Notes under the pieces: model-generated
Seen by the model: the letters and a program-made list of their open reading frames with translations, nothing else
The model's database searches: none
Told to the model about the DNA's origin: nothing
Shown: positions 51,032 through 60,213 of the stretch, one piece after another
Layout: each line of letters begins with the position of its first letter
How positions within the stretch are numbered: the first letter of the stretch is position 1
Source: Alcanivorax sp. DP30
Lineage (GTDB): Bacteria > Pseudomonadota > Gammaproteobacteria > Pseudomonadales > Alcanivoracaceae
Assembly: GCF_009882945.1 (NCBI RefSeq)
Contig: NZ_WTUY01000004.1
Location: 673,341 to 737,340 of the forward strand
Direction: 5' to 3'
DNA length: 64,000 nucleotides
Made by a program: the position numbers and the translations under genes

Positions 51032-53062
51032 TCAGGAATGCTCCGGCAAGCGGAAGCCGGCTACGGAGTTACGCATTTCCTGAGCCATCTCGGCAAGGTT
51101 ACCAATAGACCGCGCGGTGGCGGTGGTACCGGCGGAAGTCTGAGAGGTAATTTCCTGGATCACGTTCATGGTGTTGGAGATGTGACCCGCGGAGGCCGCC
51201 TGCTGGCGCGCCGCGTTGGAAATGTTCTGGATCAGGTCCGCCAGCGTTTTGGATACGTTCTCAATTTCTTCCAGTGCCACACCAGCATCCTGCGCCAGGC
51301 GGGCCCCTTTCACTACCTCAGCGGTGGTCGCCTCCATGGAGATTACCGCTTCGTTGGTATCGGTCTGAATTGTCTTAACCAGGGTTTCAATCTGCTTGGT
51401 TGCCGCCGCAGAACGTTCCGCAAGGCGCTGTACTTCATCCGCAACCACCGCGAAGCCGCGGCCCGCTTCACCGGCCATGGACGCCTGAATCGCGGCGTTC
51501 AAGGCGAGGATGTTGGTCTGGTCGGCAATGTCGTTAATCAGGGATACGATGTCACCAATCTCCTGGGAGGATTCACCCAGACGCTTGATCCGTTTGGAGG
51601 TTTCCTGAATCTGCTCGCGGATGGTGTCCATGCCGTGAATGGTGGCCTGTACCACTTCGGCGCCCTTGTTGGCGATGGCTACCGCCCGTTCCGCTACCGC
51701 TGCCGATTCGGAAGCGTTGGCGGATACCTGGTCAATGGAGACCGCCATTTCGTTCACCGCGGCAGAGGCGCCGGCAATTTCCTGGGCCTGGTGCTCGGAA
51801 GCCTCGGCCAGATGCATGGCCGTGGACTGGGTTTCCTGGGCAGCTGATGCCACCTGTACCGCCGAGTTGTTGATGGTCTGTACCAGGCTGCGCAGCTGGT
51901 CAATGGAGTAGTTGATGGAGTCAGCGATGGCACCGGTGAAGTCCTCGGTTACCGTCGCCTGTACGGTCAGGTCACCGTCAGCCAGATCGCCCAGTTCGTC
52001 GAGCAGACGCAGAATCGCGGCCTGGTTACGCTGGTTCTCGCTCTCCAGTTCATCCTTTTTCTTCGCCGCCTGACGGTTACGCTGGGCCATGATCAGGAAG
52101 AACAGCAAAATGGCGATGGCGCCGCAGACCGCCCCCAGCCATACCGACGGAAACAGGCTGGTGGTGGTGCCTTCAAACTGGTTGTTCAGGTTGGTGGATT
52201 CCTGCAGCAGATCCTGAGAGCGGCGGAAGATGGTGTCGGCCGCGTTCCGTACCTGGAACAGTTCCGGTGCAGTCTCGAGGATCTCATCCACGGACTGGTT
52301 AACGAATTCGTCAAACAGGTCGGCAATCTCGGCCAGGTAGTCCAGGGCATCCGGGTCGTTCACCTGGTCAATGCCCATGGCGCTGTCGCCTTCGATCATG
52401 CCGTTCATGACGCGGCCAAACTGACTGGCGTCACGCCCGAAGGAGTCCGCCGCGATCACCGCGCCGTCGCCCCCTTCCAGTACCTTGGAGATGGATCGCA
52501 CAATACGCTCGGCCAGCCAGGATTGGCGCTGCGCAAAGGCGATCTGTTCCGGGTCGGCCCCGGTCATTACCAGAATTTCCACAACGCCTTCGTACTCGGC
52601 CTGAAGGGCAGGAATGGTCTGGGCCAGGGTGTCTGCCACTTCGTGCAGATCCAGAACCGTATCTTCCCCTTTCAGAATGGTCCCGGTGTTCTGGTCCACC
52701 TCTTTCCAGAGGGTTTCCAGACGCTGGATTACCTGAGGGTCAGAGACATTCTCATCTTTCACCTCATCCCAGGCTGCCTGGAAGCTCTTGCGGGATTTGT
52801 CCAGCAGCTCGAAGGCGTCGGCGTTACCGGCCGCCGCTTCCAGGGAGTTCTTGGCAATCTGCTGGGACACAACGCGCATCTCGGAGGCAAAGGTAATGTT
52901 TTCCTGGGCCTTGTTCGCGTTGGTTGCAGAGAGGAGGAAGTTGACCAGTGCCAGTACGATAAAGATGGCAAGGCCGAAATACAGTGCAAGGTTCAGCGAA
53001 TTGCCACCGCTGCCTGCACCCCCCCGCAGTTTTTCAAAAAATGCTCCCGGATTGAACTTCAT
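51032..53062 (-). CDS. pilJ: Methyl-accepting chemotaxis protein PilJ
   Basis: PilJ is the receptor of the Pil-Chp system. The 676-aa protein has a first membrane helix at residues about 25-47, a large periplasmic helical domain, a second membrane helix at about 303-323 ([18 protein letters not shown]), a HAMP linker, and the MCP signalling domain. Its tip [34 protein letters not shown] lies at about residues 508-545. There is no C-terminal pentapeptide for docking CheR or CheB, as expected for PilJ. In P. aeruginosa PilJ senses pilus retraction through pilin and works in twitching and surface sensing. It lies between pilI and pilK. Confidence 0.96.
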   Translation of the reverse strand: MKFNPGAFFEKLRGGAGSGGNSLNLALYFGLAIFIVLALVNFLLSATNANKAQENITFASEMRVVSQQIAKNSLEAAAGNADAFELLDKSRKSFQAAWDEVKDENVSDPQVIQRLETLWKEVDQNTGTILKGEDTVLDLHEVADTLAQTIPALQAEYEGVVEILVMTGADPEQIAFAQRQSWLAERIVRSISKVLEGGDGAVIAADSFGRDASQFGRVMNGMIEGDSAMGIDQVNDPDALDYLAEIADLFDEFVNQSVDEILETAPELFQVRNAADTIFRRSQDLLQESTNLNNQFEGTTTSLFPSVWLGAVCGAIAILLFFLIMAQRNRQAAKKKDELESENQRNQAAILRLLDELGDLADGDLTVQATVTEDFTGAIADSINYSIDQLRSLVQTINNSAVQVASAAQETQSTAMHLAEASEHQAQEIAGASAAVNEMAVSIDQVSANASESAAVAERAVAIANKGAEVVQATIHGMDTIREQIQETSKRIKRLGESSQEIGDIVSLINDIADQTNILALNAAIQASMAGEAGRGFAVVADEVQRLAERSAAATKQIETLVKTIQTDTNEAVISMEATTAEVVKGARLAQDAGVALEEIENVSKTLADLIQNISNAARQQAASAGHISNTMNVIQEITSQTSAGTTATARSIGNLAEMAQEMRNSVAGFRLPEHS

Positions 53063-53122
53063 AGTCTGGCTCCTGGCCTGGCGTTCACTCTTCTTATGTA
53101 CCCCAAAGTACGCGCAATGCGG

Positions 53123-53671
53123 TTAGCCGGTACGGGCTACCTGCATGAAACGCGGGTCCTCTGCCAGCCGGGACAGGCTGAACACGGACCAGTACTCCCC
53201 GTCGCGCCGATAGGCCCCGCGCACATAACCTGTGACACTGGGATCACTGACCGGCAGTGATTCGACAAATTCATCAATGGGGAAATGCTGCATCCCCAAT
53301 ACCTCATCCACGGTCATGCCGGTGTAGAGGTCGTCCTGATCCAGGACCAGCAGCCGCCGGCGCTTTTCCTGAATCGGTGAACTTTTTTCCAGAAAGCCGC
53401 TGAGATCCATGACGGTCATCAGGCGGCCACGTACGTTGGCAATCCCCTTCATCCAGCTTTGAGCGCCTGGAATGCGGGTATAGGACGGCACGGTAAGGAT
53501 TTCGGAAACCTCATCCAGCGGTGCCACGTATTTCTTGCCATCGAGCACAAAGCCCACGCCACTCCAGTAGCTGACCGCATCCTGCTGCATGGGCAGGTCT
53601 TTGGCCTGTTCCCGGCAGCGCTGGTTGTATTCAGCGAGTTTGATGTAGGCGGCGGAGGCGCTAGCACTCAT
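53123..53671 (-). CDS. pilI: CheW-like adaptor PilI
   Basis: PilI couples PilJ to the kinase ChpA. The 182-aa CheW protein has strands VGFVLDGKKYVAPLDEVSEILTVPSYTRIPG, GIANVRGRLMTVMDLSGFLE and RRLLVLDQDDLYTGMTVDEVLGM. The N terminus has a helical extension of about 30 residues. It lies between pilH and pilJ, with 17 and 60 bases of spacing, so the operon order pilG-pilH-pilI-pilJ-pilK-chpA is intact. ATG at 53671. Confidence 0.93.
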   Translation of the reverse strand: MSASASAAYIKLAEYNQRCREQAKDLPMQQDAVSYWSGVGFVLDGKKYVAPLDEVSEILTVPSYTRIPGAQSWMKGIANVRGRLMTVMDLSGFLEKSSPIQEKRRRLLVLDQDDLYTGMTVDEVLGMQHFPIDEFVESLPVSDPSVTGYVRGAYRRDGEYWSVFSLSRLAEDPRFMQVARTG

Positions 53672-53688
53672 TCATGGCTCCTTGCAGC

Positions 53689-54057
53689 TCAGCTGTCGGC
53701 CAGCATGCGGTCGACGGTTTGCAGGAGCAGATCTTCATCCACCGGTTTGGTCAGGTAATCCCTGGCGCCCTGGCGTTTGCCCCAGACACGGTCGGTTTCC
53801 TGATCCTTGGTGGTGACGATCACGATGGGAATATGGGCGGTATCGGCGCCCTTGGTCAGCTGGCGGGTGGCCTGGAAGCCGTTCAGACCCGGCATCACCA
53901 CATCCATCAGCACCAGTTCCGGCAATTCGGAGCGGGCCATGGCCACGCCATCGGCGCCGTTGGCGGCCTCGAGTACCTCGTGGCCGTGCTTTTCCAGAAT
54001 CTCCCGCAACTTGTAGGTTTCGGTGGGAGAATCATCAACAATAAGAATTCGAGCCAT
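53689..54057 (-). CDS. pilH: Response regulator PilH
   Basis: PilH is a stand-alone receiver that in P. aeruginosa tunes PilG signalling and pilus retraction. The 122-aa protein has the acid pair Asp8/Asp9 in ARILIVDDSPTETYKLREIL, the phosphosite Asp52 in LVLMDVVMPGLNGFQ, and the conserved lysine in DYLTKPVDEDLLL. There is no output domain. It lies 32 bases downstream of pilG. Confidence 0.95.
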   Translation of the reverse strand: MARILIVDDSPTETYKLREILEKHGHEVLEAANGADGVAMARSELPELVLMDVVMPGLNGFQATRQLTKGADTAHIPIVIVTTKDQETDRVWGKRQGARDYLTKPVDEDLLLQTVDRMLADS

Positions 54058-54089
54058 TTTTTCCTCTATCCGGTCAGCAGTTGTGCTGC

Positions 54090-54473
54090 CTAACCTGCCA
54101 TGTGCTCGCGAATTGCGCCCAGCAGCTCGTCCTTGGAGAACGGCTTGGTCAGGTATTCATCAGAACCCACGATACGGCCCTTGGCCTTGTCGAACAGGCC
54201 ATCCTTGGAGGACAACATGATCACAGGGGTGGACTTGAAGGCGCTGTTGTTCTTGATGAGTGCACAGGTCTGATACCCATCCAGGCGCGGCATCATGATG
54301 TCCACGAAGATGATATTGGGCTTGGTATCGGCGATTTTGGCCAAGGCGTCGAAGCCATCGGTGGCGGTGATCACTTCACAACCTGCTTTTTTCAACAAGG
54401 TTTCCGCGGTCCGACGAATCGTCTTGGAGTCGTCGATAACCATCACCTTGAGGTCTTGGAAATTGTCAGTCAT
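54090..54473 (-). CDS. pilG: Response regulator PilG
   Basis: PilG is the first gene of the Pil-Chp operon and its receiver acts on pilus extension and on cAMP production in P. aeruginosa. The 127-aa protein has Asp13/Asp14 (VMVIDDSKTIRRTAE), the phosphosite Asp58 (IIFVDIMMPRLDGYQ), and the lysine in EYLTKPFSKDEL. The ATG at 54473 gives the known N terminus; the upstream in-frame start at 54509 is rejected. The operon promoter should lie in the 254 bases before gshB, where I see no clear boxes. Confidence 0.95.
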   Translation of the reverse strand: MTDNFQDLKVMVIDDSKTIRRTAETLLKKAGCEVITATDGFDALAKIADTKPNIIFVDIMMPRLDGYQTCALIKNNSAFKSTPVIMLSSKDGLFDKAKGRIVGSDEYLTKPFSKDELLGAIREHMAG

Positions 54474-54727
54474 GGAAACTGCCTTTAACCGTGAACCGTA
54501 ATTGGCCACAACTTGTTGTAATTTTTGGCCTTTCTAATAATGCGACGGGCGGGGCCTGTGGCGGTGTCAGCCCAAGGAAAGTTTTTAACACAGATTCTAC
54601 AATCAATCTATAAGGCCCTATGAAACTTGGGAAAACTCCCTCGCCTCAGACAGCGTCATGCCGCATGGCGATCCCCTTCTGGCACTGCTAATATTGCCCG
54701 GCCTGCCCCCGAGTCTGTGGAGACCCC

Positions 54728-55681
54728 ATGAGCCTGAAAATCGGCGTGGTGATGGATCCCATCGCCAAGATCAAACCCTGGAAAGACAGTACTTTTGCCA
54801 TGATGCTGGAAGCCCAGCGGCGAGGCTGGTCTCTCTACTACATGGAGCCTGGCGATCTCTACGTGCGCGATGGTCGCAGCTTTGCGGCCACCCGGGCAGT
54901 CACTGTGACCGACAATAACGACGATTGGTACCGTCTGGCCGATACGGTGAACCAAGATCTGGCAGATTTTGACATTATCCTGATGCGCCAGGATCCGCCT
55001 TTCAACACCGAGTACATCTATGCCACCTATCTGCTGGAGAAGGCAGAACGTGAAGGTGTGCTGGTGGTGAACCGGCCCGGCAGTGTCCGTGACAGCAATG
55101 AGAAGCTGTTCGCCACGGATTTTCCGCAATGCTGTGCGCCGACCCTGGTATCCAGCCAGTCTGGCCTGCTGCGCGATTTTGTACGGGAATTCGATGACAC
55201 TGTCATGAAGCCCCTGGATGGCATGGGTGGCAGCAACATTTTCCGGGTGCGCAAGGACAGCCCCAATATCTCGGTGGTGATCGAAGTACTGACCCAGCAC
55301 GGCAAGACGCCGATCATGGCCCAGCGCTTCGTGCCGGAGATCAAGGACGGCGACAAGCGCATCCTGATGATCAATGGCGAGCCGGTGCCCTATGCGTTGG
55401 CGCGGATCCCCAAAGAAGGGGAGCTGCGCGGTAACCTGGCCGCCGGTGGCACGGGTCAGGGCCGAGAACTGACTGATCGCGATCGCTGGATCTGCGAACA
55501 GGTTGGTCCCACCCTGAAGCGCAAGGGGCTATATTTCGTGGGGCTGGACGTGATCGGTGACTATCTCACCGAGATCAACGTGACCAGCCCCACCTGCATC
55601 CGTGAGCTGGATGCGATTTTTGACATCAATATTGCAGGCCAGCTGTTTGATGCCCTGCTGGCGATTCGGGACGAGCCCTGA
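54728..55681 (+). CDS. gshB: Glutathione synthetase
   Basis: GshB joins gamma-glutamylcysteine and glycine with ATP to give glutathione. The 317-aa length is normal. It begins with LKIGVVMDPIAKIKPWKDSTFAMMLEAQRRG and has the ATP-grasp parts VMKPLDGMGGSNIFRV, QRFVPEIKDGDKRILMINGEPVPYALARIP and LRGNLAAGGTG, ending in GLDVIGDYLTEINVTSPTC. It is divergent from pilG, the same arrangement as in P. aeruginosa. The matching gshA is not in the window. Confidence 0.97.
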   Translation: MSLKIGVVMDPIAKIKPWKDSTFAMMLEAQRRGWSLYYMEPGDLYVRDGRSFAATRAVTVTDNNDDWYRLADTVNQDLADFDIILMRQDPPFNTEYIYATYLLEKAEREGVLVVNRPGSVRDSNEKLFATDFPQCCAPTLVSSQSGLLRDFVREFDDTVMKPLDGMGGSNIFRVRKDSPNISVVIEVLTQHGKTPIMAQRFVPEIKDGDKRILMINGEPVPYALARIPKEGELRGNLAAGGTGQGRELTDRDRWICEQVGPTLKRKGLYFVGLDVIGDYLTEINVTSPTCIRELDAIFDINIAGQLFDALLAIRDEP

Positions 55682-55690
55682 CCGCCTTAC

Positions 55691-55811
55691 CGTAGGAGCC
55701 TGCCTGCAGGCGAAAGGCGTTGGGAAGCGAGTAACCAGTTTCGAGTAGCGAAAACCTTCAGGCCTTGCCGTATCGGGGGTTGGCCTTTCGAAACTCGCTT
55801 CTTGTTACTCG
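55691..55811. repeat. REP fragment and TTTCGAGTTGCGAA-type inverted pair
   Basis: A REP-like arm GTAGGAGCCTGCCTGCAGGC lies at 55692-55711. It is followed by the pair at 55725-55756 and 55782-55811 (AAGCGAGTAACCAGTTTCGA against TCGAAACTCGCTTCTTGTTA). The pair ends about 80 bases before the tonB start and could include its promoter or block read-through from gshB. Confidence 0.78.
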
Positions 55812-55893
55812 GTACTTTCTTTTCGCTTGCAGGCAACCTGGTAAGAGCCCAAAGAGCTCAAAACACAAAAAGCAGTAACCAAAAGAAGAATTC

Positions 55894-56769
55894 ATGGCAG
55901 CCAATTCCACCGTCAGCGCCTCCGACCGCCTCACCTTCACCGTGTTTCTGGCGTTGGCCTTCCACGGCATCCTCATCTTCGGGGTCAATTTCGCCCCCGA
56001 AAAGCAGCGCGCGGCGCCCCACACCCTGGAAGTGACCCTGTCCCAGTTCCGCAGCGACGACGCGCCGGAAGAAGCGGATTTCATCGCCCAGAGCAACCAG
56101 CAGGGCTCCGGGGATCTGGCGGAAAAGCAGGAACTGACTACCACCGAGCAGGCGGATTTTGCCGACAGCAAACTGGAGAATGTCCAGCTCAAGGAAAAAA
56201 CCACTCGCCAGCCGCGTGACCAGCAGTCACAGCTGCTGGTGATCACCACGGCTCGCGAGAGCGAGCAAAAGGTGCAGGCGGAACAAAAGGAAAAGGCCGA
56301 GCAGAAGCCGCTAAAAGTTGCTGAGCAGGAAAACCTGCTGGACATGAGCCAGCAGATCGCCAGCCTGCAGGCACGTCTGGCCGAGCAGAAGCAGGCCTAT
56401 GCCAAGCGCCCGCGAATCCGCCGGCTTACTTCGGTATCGGCCAAGGCCCACTACGAAGCCCAGTATATCGACAGCTTCCGCCGTGAAGTGGAAGCCATGG
56501 GCACCCGCAACTTCCCCGCCCAGGCCCTGAACAGCAACACCTTCGGTGCAGTACGCTTGATGGTGGCAATCCAGAAGGATGGCAGCCTCAAGGAAGTCCG
56601 TGTTCTACAGAGCTCTGGTCACAAGTTCCTCGACCAGGCCGCCATCCAGAGCGTCCGCCTCGCCGCCCCCTTCGATACCTTCAGTGCTGAAATGCGCCAG
56701 AACATGGATGTCCTGGAAATCATCCGCACCTGGAAGTTCGACAGTAGCCGCAAGGTGTCGTCGAAATAA
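55894..56769 (+). CDS. Energy transducer TonB
   Basis: The 291-aa protein has a short N-terminal anchor (TFTVFLALAFHGILIFGVNF, residues about 12-31) and a long hydrophilic, coiled-coil-like region rich in Glu, Gln and Lys (about 85-165). The TonB C-terminal domain (about 185-280) contains FRREVEAMGTRNFPAQAL, GAVRLMVAIQKDGSLKEVRVLQSSG and FLDQAAIQSVRLAAPFDTF. It lacks the Pro-rich spacer of classic TonB. The P. aeruginosa protein in this position (TonB3, PA0406) is needed for normal twitching and pilus assembly. The neighbouring Pil-Chp genes support a similar role here. No ExbB or ExbD gene is nearby. Confidence 0.88.
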   Translation: MAANSTVSASDRLTFTVFLALAFHGILIFGVNFAPEKQRAAPHTLEVTLSQFRSDDAPEEADFIAQSNQQGSGDLAEKQELTTTEQADFADSKLENVQLKEKTTRQPRDQQSQLLVITTARESEQKVQAEQKEKAEQKPLKVAEQENLLDMSQQIASLQARLAEQKQAYAKRPRIRRLTSVSAKAHYEAQYIDSFRREVEAMGTRNFPAQALNSNTFGAVRLMVAIQKDGSLKEVRVLQSSGHKFLDQAAIQSVRLAAPFDTFSAEMRQNMDVLEIIRTWKFDSSRKVSSK

Positions 56770-56813
56770 CGCGGCAAGCTTCACGTAACACGCACACGCC
56801 AGATCGAAGTCGC

Positions 56814-57044
56814 TGTAGGAGTTCCCTTCCAGGGGACGAATTCGAGCCTTGGCGAGAAAATGGCGTAATGACAGCCGCAAGCTTCAAGCTGCAACGCGGG
56901 GTGAGGCTCGGCGCTGACTGAGCGCTGGGTGTTCCGCGCTGATCTGTTGAGGAAAACCACAAGAGATTACGGCGCGGCTCATACGCCAGAAGAGTGGCTA
57001 CGGATTGCTCCTCGCGTTGCAGCTTGTAGCTTGAAGCTTGCAGC
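56814..57044. repeat. REP arm and CTACAACGC-family inverted pair (copy 5)
   Basis: A diverged REP arm (GTAGGAGTTCCCTTCCAGG) starts near 56815. The inverted pair follows: left arm 56875-56900 (GCAAGCTTCAAGCTGCAACG) and right arm 57013-57044 (CGTTGCAGCTTGTAGCTTGA), with TGCAACGC instead of TACAACGC at the inner end. The right arm stops 28 bases before the yqgE start. Confidence 0.82.
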
Positions 57045-57072
57045 TCTCCCCCCGGCGCCGGATACTGTCCCA

Positions 57073-57633
57073 ATGGACAACACAAGCCTCAAACACCAGT
57101 TGCTGGTGGCCATGCCACAGATGGCCGATCCCAACTTCGAACATTCCGTCACCTATATCGTTGAGCACAGCAGCGAGGGTGCCATGGGGCTGACGCTCAA
57201 TCGCCCGGTGCAGATCAGTCTGGGCGATATTCTGGAAGACATGGATATCGAAATTGAAGTGCCGCCTTCCGAGCGCCACCGGGTGGTGGCTGGGGGACCG
57301 GTTCAGCAGGAAGCGGGCTTTATCCTTCATGCGGCGTCCACCCACTGGGAATCCAGCGTGCTGCTCAGCGATGGCCTGATGCTAACTACCAGCCGCGACA
57401 TTCTTGAGGCCATCGCCATCGGCGAAGGTCCGGAGCAGTCGTTGATTTGTCTCGGCTACGCTGGCTGGGAAGCCGGTCAGCTGGAACAGGAGCTGGTAGA
57501 CAACGCCTGGCTCAGCACTCCCGCTAGCCGCGAACTGGTCCTCGACACCCCCTTCGAACATGCCTGGCACGATGCCGCTGCGTGCATCGGCGTGGACATG
57601 AGTCTGATTGCCACACAGGCGGGGCACAGCTGA
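57073..57633 (+). CDS. YqgE/AlgH family protein
   Basis: The 186-aa protein belongs to the UPF0301 YqgE/AlgH family. It begins with KHQLLVAMPQMADPNFEHSVTYIVEHSSEGAMGLTLNRP, then GGPVQQEAGFILH and ICLGYAGWEAGQLEQEL, ending in FEHAWHDAAACIGVDM. The family was once called a transcriptional regulator of alginate, but its real function is unknown. In many gammaproteobacteria it directly precedes ruvX, as here, with a repeat element between. The ATG at 57073 is chosen because the family begins there; the frame start at 56929 reads through a repeat. Confidence 0.93.
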   Translation: MDNTSLKHQLLVAMPQMADPNFEHSVTYIVEHSSEGAMGLTLNRPVQISLGDILEDMDIEIEVPPSERHRVVAGGPVQQEAGFILHAASTHWESSVLLSDGLMLTTSRDILEAIAIGEGPEQSLICLGYAGWEAGQLEQELVDNAWLSTPASRELVLDTPFEHAWHDAAACIGVDMSLIATQAGHS

Positions 57634-57638
57634 AAGGC

Positions 57639-57770
57639 AATTAATAATGAATAGTTAATAATTAATAACGGGCTCGGTGCTGGCTTCTTGGTTAGCGCGG
57701 CCACTAGCCATTCTGAGTGCTCTCCCGTCAGGTCGCGCAACTATTAACTATTCATTATTAACTATTAATT
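57639..57770. repeat. AT-rich paired inverted repeat between yqgE and ruvX
   Basis: Left arm 57639-57668 and right arm 57741-57770 are built from AATTAATAATGAATAGTTAA and its reverse complement. The centre is GC-richer. The last 15 bases of the window (from 63986) look like the start of another copy. It may carry the ruvX ribosome site and promoter in its right arm. Confidence 0.82.
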
Positions 57771-57776
57771 TCTCCT

Positions 57777-58178
57777 ATGATTTTGGCCTTCGATTACGGA
57801 ACACAAAAAATTGGTGTCGCCAGCGGTAACGAACTGCTGGGCACCGCTTCCCCCCTGAAAGCCCTGCCTTGCAAAAACACCCAGCCTAATTGGGATGATA
57901 TCGCTGCGCTTTTGAAAGAATGGGAGCCGGAAGCATTGGTGGTAGGTTTGCCGCTGAATATGGATGGCAGCGAAAGTGAGTCCACGACGCGGGCAAAGAA
58001 ATTTGCCAATCGTCTGAAAGGACGTTTTGGCATGAAAGTCTGGCTGGTGGATGAACGCTTGAGTACCCGTGAAGCGCGCGAGCGAACCGGTATCCAGAAG
58101 GCAGACTCGAGAGTGGATTCCATGGCGGCGGTGATTATTGCCGAAGGGTTCTTAAGTGAGGGGGGGGAAGCGGTTTGA
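57777..58178 (+). CDS. ruvX: Holliday junction resolvase-like protein RuvX
   Basis: RuvX/YqgF is an RNase H-fold protein that in E. coli acts on RNA and possibly Holliday junctions, with roles in rRNA processing. The 133-aa protein has the three family motifs: LAFDYGTQKIGVASGN, VVGLPLNMDGSES and VDERLSTREAR, ending in DSMAAVIIAEGFL. The acidic residues expected in the active site are present. The gene follows yqgE across an AT-rich repeat. Its end overlaps the possible TTG start of the next gene. Confidence 0.94.
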   Translation: MILAFDYGTQKIGVASGNELLGTASPLKALPCKNTQPNWDDIAALLKEWEPEALVVGLPLNMDGSESESTTRAKKFANRLKGRFGMKVWLVDERLSTREARERTGIQKADSRVDSMAAVIIAEGFLSEGGEAV

Positions 58179-58186
58179 GAGGGAAA

Positions 58187-59554
58187 ATGTTCGCAATAAG
58201 GTTTTTTTTCGTGGCTGTTGTTTCCTGCCTGATCGTTGCCTGTGGCGGTGGAGGCGGAAGTGATAATGGCGTTTTAAGCGGGTCTTACAAACCGGTTCCG
58301 GATTCAGTGATGTATCTAGAGGACGGAATGATTATAGGAATGCAGGTTTTTGATTACAGTGACAATGATGTGGTCAGATCCCGATTTGTGACTGGCCCTG
58401 GTAGTGATGGACAGTGGAACACGGCAGATGATGTGCGCAAAGGTGGATTGATCTGCAAGTACCAACAATCCAGGAACCCTCTGCCACCAGCACTTCTTTC
58501 CGTAGTACAGAACATGGACACCAATGGAAACGGCAGCTTCGCGCTCCAGCAGTTGAAGCTGGAAAGTGATGGTCGGATTTCCATATGCCCGGCGGTGGCA
58601 GGCAAGCAGTTGGTGAAAGAAGAAGTGCTCTGTAAAAATGATTTTTGCCCGGCGAGATATCAATTCGGCTACAAGATAACGGTCAAGCATGAGTCTCAGG
58701 AAAATGGTGGCTGGAAGCAGACTCAAAATGTGGTCTTTTATGGTGAAAATGACCAGATTGCAACAGCGCCTCCTTTCCCTTCCCATATTCAGACTACAAG
58801 TTTTTCTGGTGATGCAGAAACTGGCTTTGATTTTCTGGTTACGGTAGAGCCCTCTCCGGAATACTCCGATAACGTTAGCCTGGTTCAGGCTTTTCTTTAT
58901 GCGGGCAACGGCTACCAGAAAAAAATTGTGCAGTGGCTGCCTGGCGTGCTTGAGAGTCGAGTGGTGATGGATCGATATGGTGAAAATGAAAGCTATGTGG
59001 ATACTCGGTACCGCACCATGACTTGGCTTCCTGAAAAAGGAGAGCTTCAGGATAGTCAGGCCAGCCAGAATCCGCCACCGCTATACCCGCTTATGCGGAT
59101 TTATGAGTTTGATGAGGATGGAAGGCCTGCTGGTCAAGTGGATCTAATGAAGGGTGAGGATAATGCCTGGTTTACTGTTGATGATGTTGTCTATGGTTTT
59201 CCGGATTTTATTTATGATGAAAGCGGCTTGCTTCAGGAGATGAAAACACTTGAGGGAAATATCGCAAGATCGTTTTTTTATGAGGATAACGGAAAGGTCA
59301 AAGGTATCAACGTCTTCGGAGAAAATCGAAGAGACTATCAGTATCAAAATGGAAAGATGAGCAGCCTGAATTTGATTTCGTATGATTCAGGAAAAGGAAA
59401 AATTGAGCAAAGGATTCGCTTTCGAGATGATGTTCAGGGCGTGGTGACGTTCATTCCGGACCAGCGCTTTCCGAGGGGTGAAGAAGGAAGGTTTCTGGAT
59501 CCGCTGATCCCTAAAAGCAAAGACGAGATAATGCTTCTGGGGCGTCCTTTCTGA
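58187..59554 (+). CDS. Hypothetical lipoprotein, 455 aa
   Basis: A signal peptide ends in the lipobox IVAC, followed by a run of glycines and a serine, typical for lipoproteins. I chose the ATG at 58187 over the TTG at 58175. The gene is AT-richer than its neighbours and lies between ruvX and yceI, where P. aeruginosa has no such gene, so it is probably acquired. Two short units repeat: GSDGQWNTADDV near residue 72 and EDNAWFTVDDVVYG near 323. A later half contains RHS/YD-like spacing (FFYEDNGKVKGINVFGENR, DYQYQNGKMSSLN). Two cysteines close together (VLCKNDFC) suggest a disulfide. I do not know its function. Confidence 0.75.
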   Translation: MFAIRFFFVAVVSCLIVACGGGGGSDNGVLSGSYKPVPDSVMYLEDGMIIGMQVFDYSDNDVVRSRFVTGPGSDGQWNTADDVRKGGLICKYQQSRNPLPPALLSVVQNMDTNGNGSFALQQLKLESDGRISICPAVAGKQLVKEEVLCKNDFCPARYQFGYKITVKHESQENGGWKQTQNVVFYGENDQIATAPPFPSHIQTTSFSGDAETGFDFLVTVEPSPEYSDNVSLVQAFLYAGNGYQKKIVQWLPGVLESRVVMDRYGENESYVDTRYRTMTWLPEKGELQDSQASQNPPPLYPLMRIYEFDEDGRPAGQVDLMKGEDNAWFTVDDVVYGFPDFIYDESGLLQEMKTLEGNIARSFFYEDNGKVKGINVFGENRRDYQYQNGKMSSLNLISYDSGKGKIEQRIRFRDDVQGVVTFIPDQRFPRGEEGRFLDPLIPKSKDEIMLLGRPF

Positions 59555-59572
59555 TTTCTCAATCCCGGACAG

Positions 59573-59598
59573 CGGGAATTGGTGTTTGCCAATTCCCG
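59573..59598. terminator. Hairpin between convergent genes
   Basis: CGGGAATTGG and CCAATTCCCG form a 10-bp perfect stem with a six-base loop, midway between the lipoprotein gene and the convergent yceI. T-tracts are weak, so it may stop both transcripts only partly. Confidence 0.7.
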
Positions 59599-59622
59599 CG
59601 ACACTGCAGGATGCAGGTTCCG

Positions 59623-60213
59623 TTACTTCTTGATCCCTTCCACCGAAATAATAATCTCAACGGTTTCAGAGGCCGGGCCGAGATCCTTTGTGATGCCAAA
59701 GTCTGCCAGTTTCAGGCTGGTGCTGGCTTCCAGGCCCATGCGGTAGCCGCCCCATGGGTCATCGCCGTAACCGATCATTTTGGCATCCAGAGTCACAGGC
59801 TTGGTCACACCGTGCAGGGTGAAGTCGCCGGTGATTTTGGCGGTGTCGTCGCCAGTCTGTTCGATGCTGGTGCTCTTGAAGGTGGCGGTGGGGTATTTGT
59901 CCACGTCCAGGAAATCATCGCTGCGCAGGTGCTTGTCGCGCTCGGCATGGTTTGAATCCACGCTGGCGGTCTGGATGGTGGCTTCCACGGTGCTGTTTTC
60001 CGGGTTATCGGCGTCGACGGTGAAGCTGCCGTTGAAATCATTGAAGCGGCCGTACAGCCAGCTGTAACCCAGATGGGAAATCTTGAACATGACAAACTGG
60101 TGGGCGCCCTTCTTGTCGAACTGGTAGGTGCCGGCAGGTTCGGCAAAGGCCATGCTGCTGATCAGAAGTGCGGCGGCGGCCAGGCCGGTTTTTTTCATCA
60201 GGCTTACCATCAT
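59623..60213 (-). CDS. yceI: YceI family protein
   Basis: The 196-aa protein has a signal peptide ending in MAFAEP and a lipocalin-like YceI domain. Its motifs include [35 protein letters not shown], a second [37 protein letters not shown], and [16 protein letters not shown]. YceI proteins bind polyisoprenoid or quinone-like lipids in the periplasm. Its first bases overlap the stop of the upstream cytochrome gene, and the pair corresponds to yceJ-yceI of E. coli. GGAGC precedes the ATG at 60213. Confidence 0.93.
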   Translation of the reverse strand: MMVSLMKKTGLAAAALLISSMAFAEPAGTYQFDKKGAHQFVMFKISHLGYSWLYGRFNDFNGSFTVDADNPENSTVEATIQTASVDSNHAERDKHLRSDDFLDVDKYPTATFKSTSIEQTGDDTAKITGDFTLHGVTKPVTLDAKMIGYGDDPWGGYRMGLEASTSLKLADFGITKDLGPASETVEIIISVEGIKK

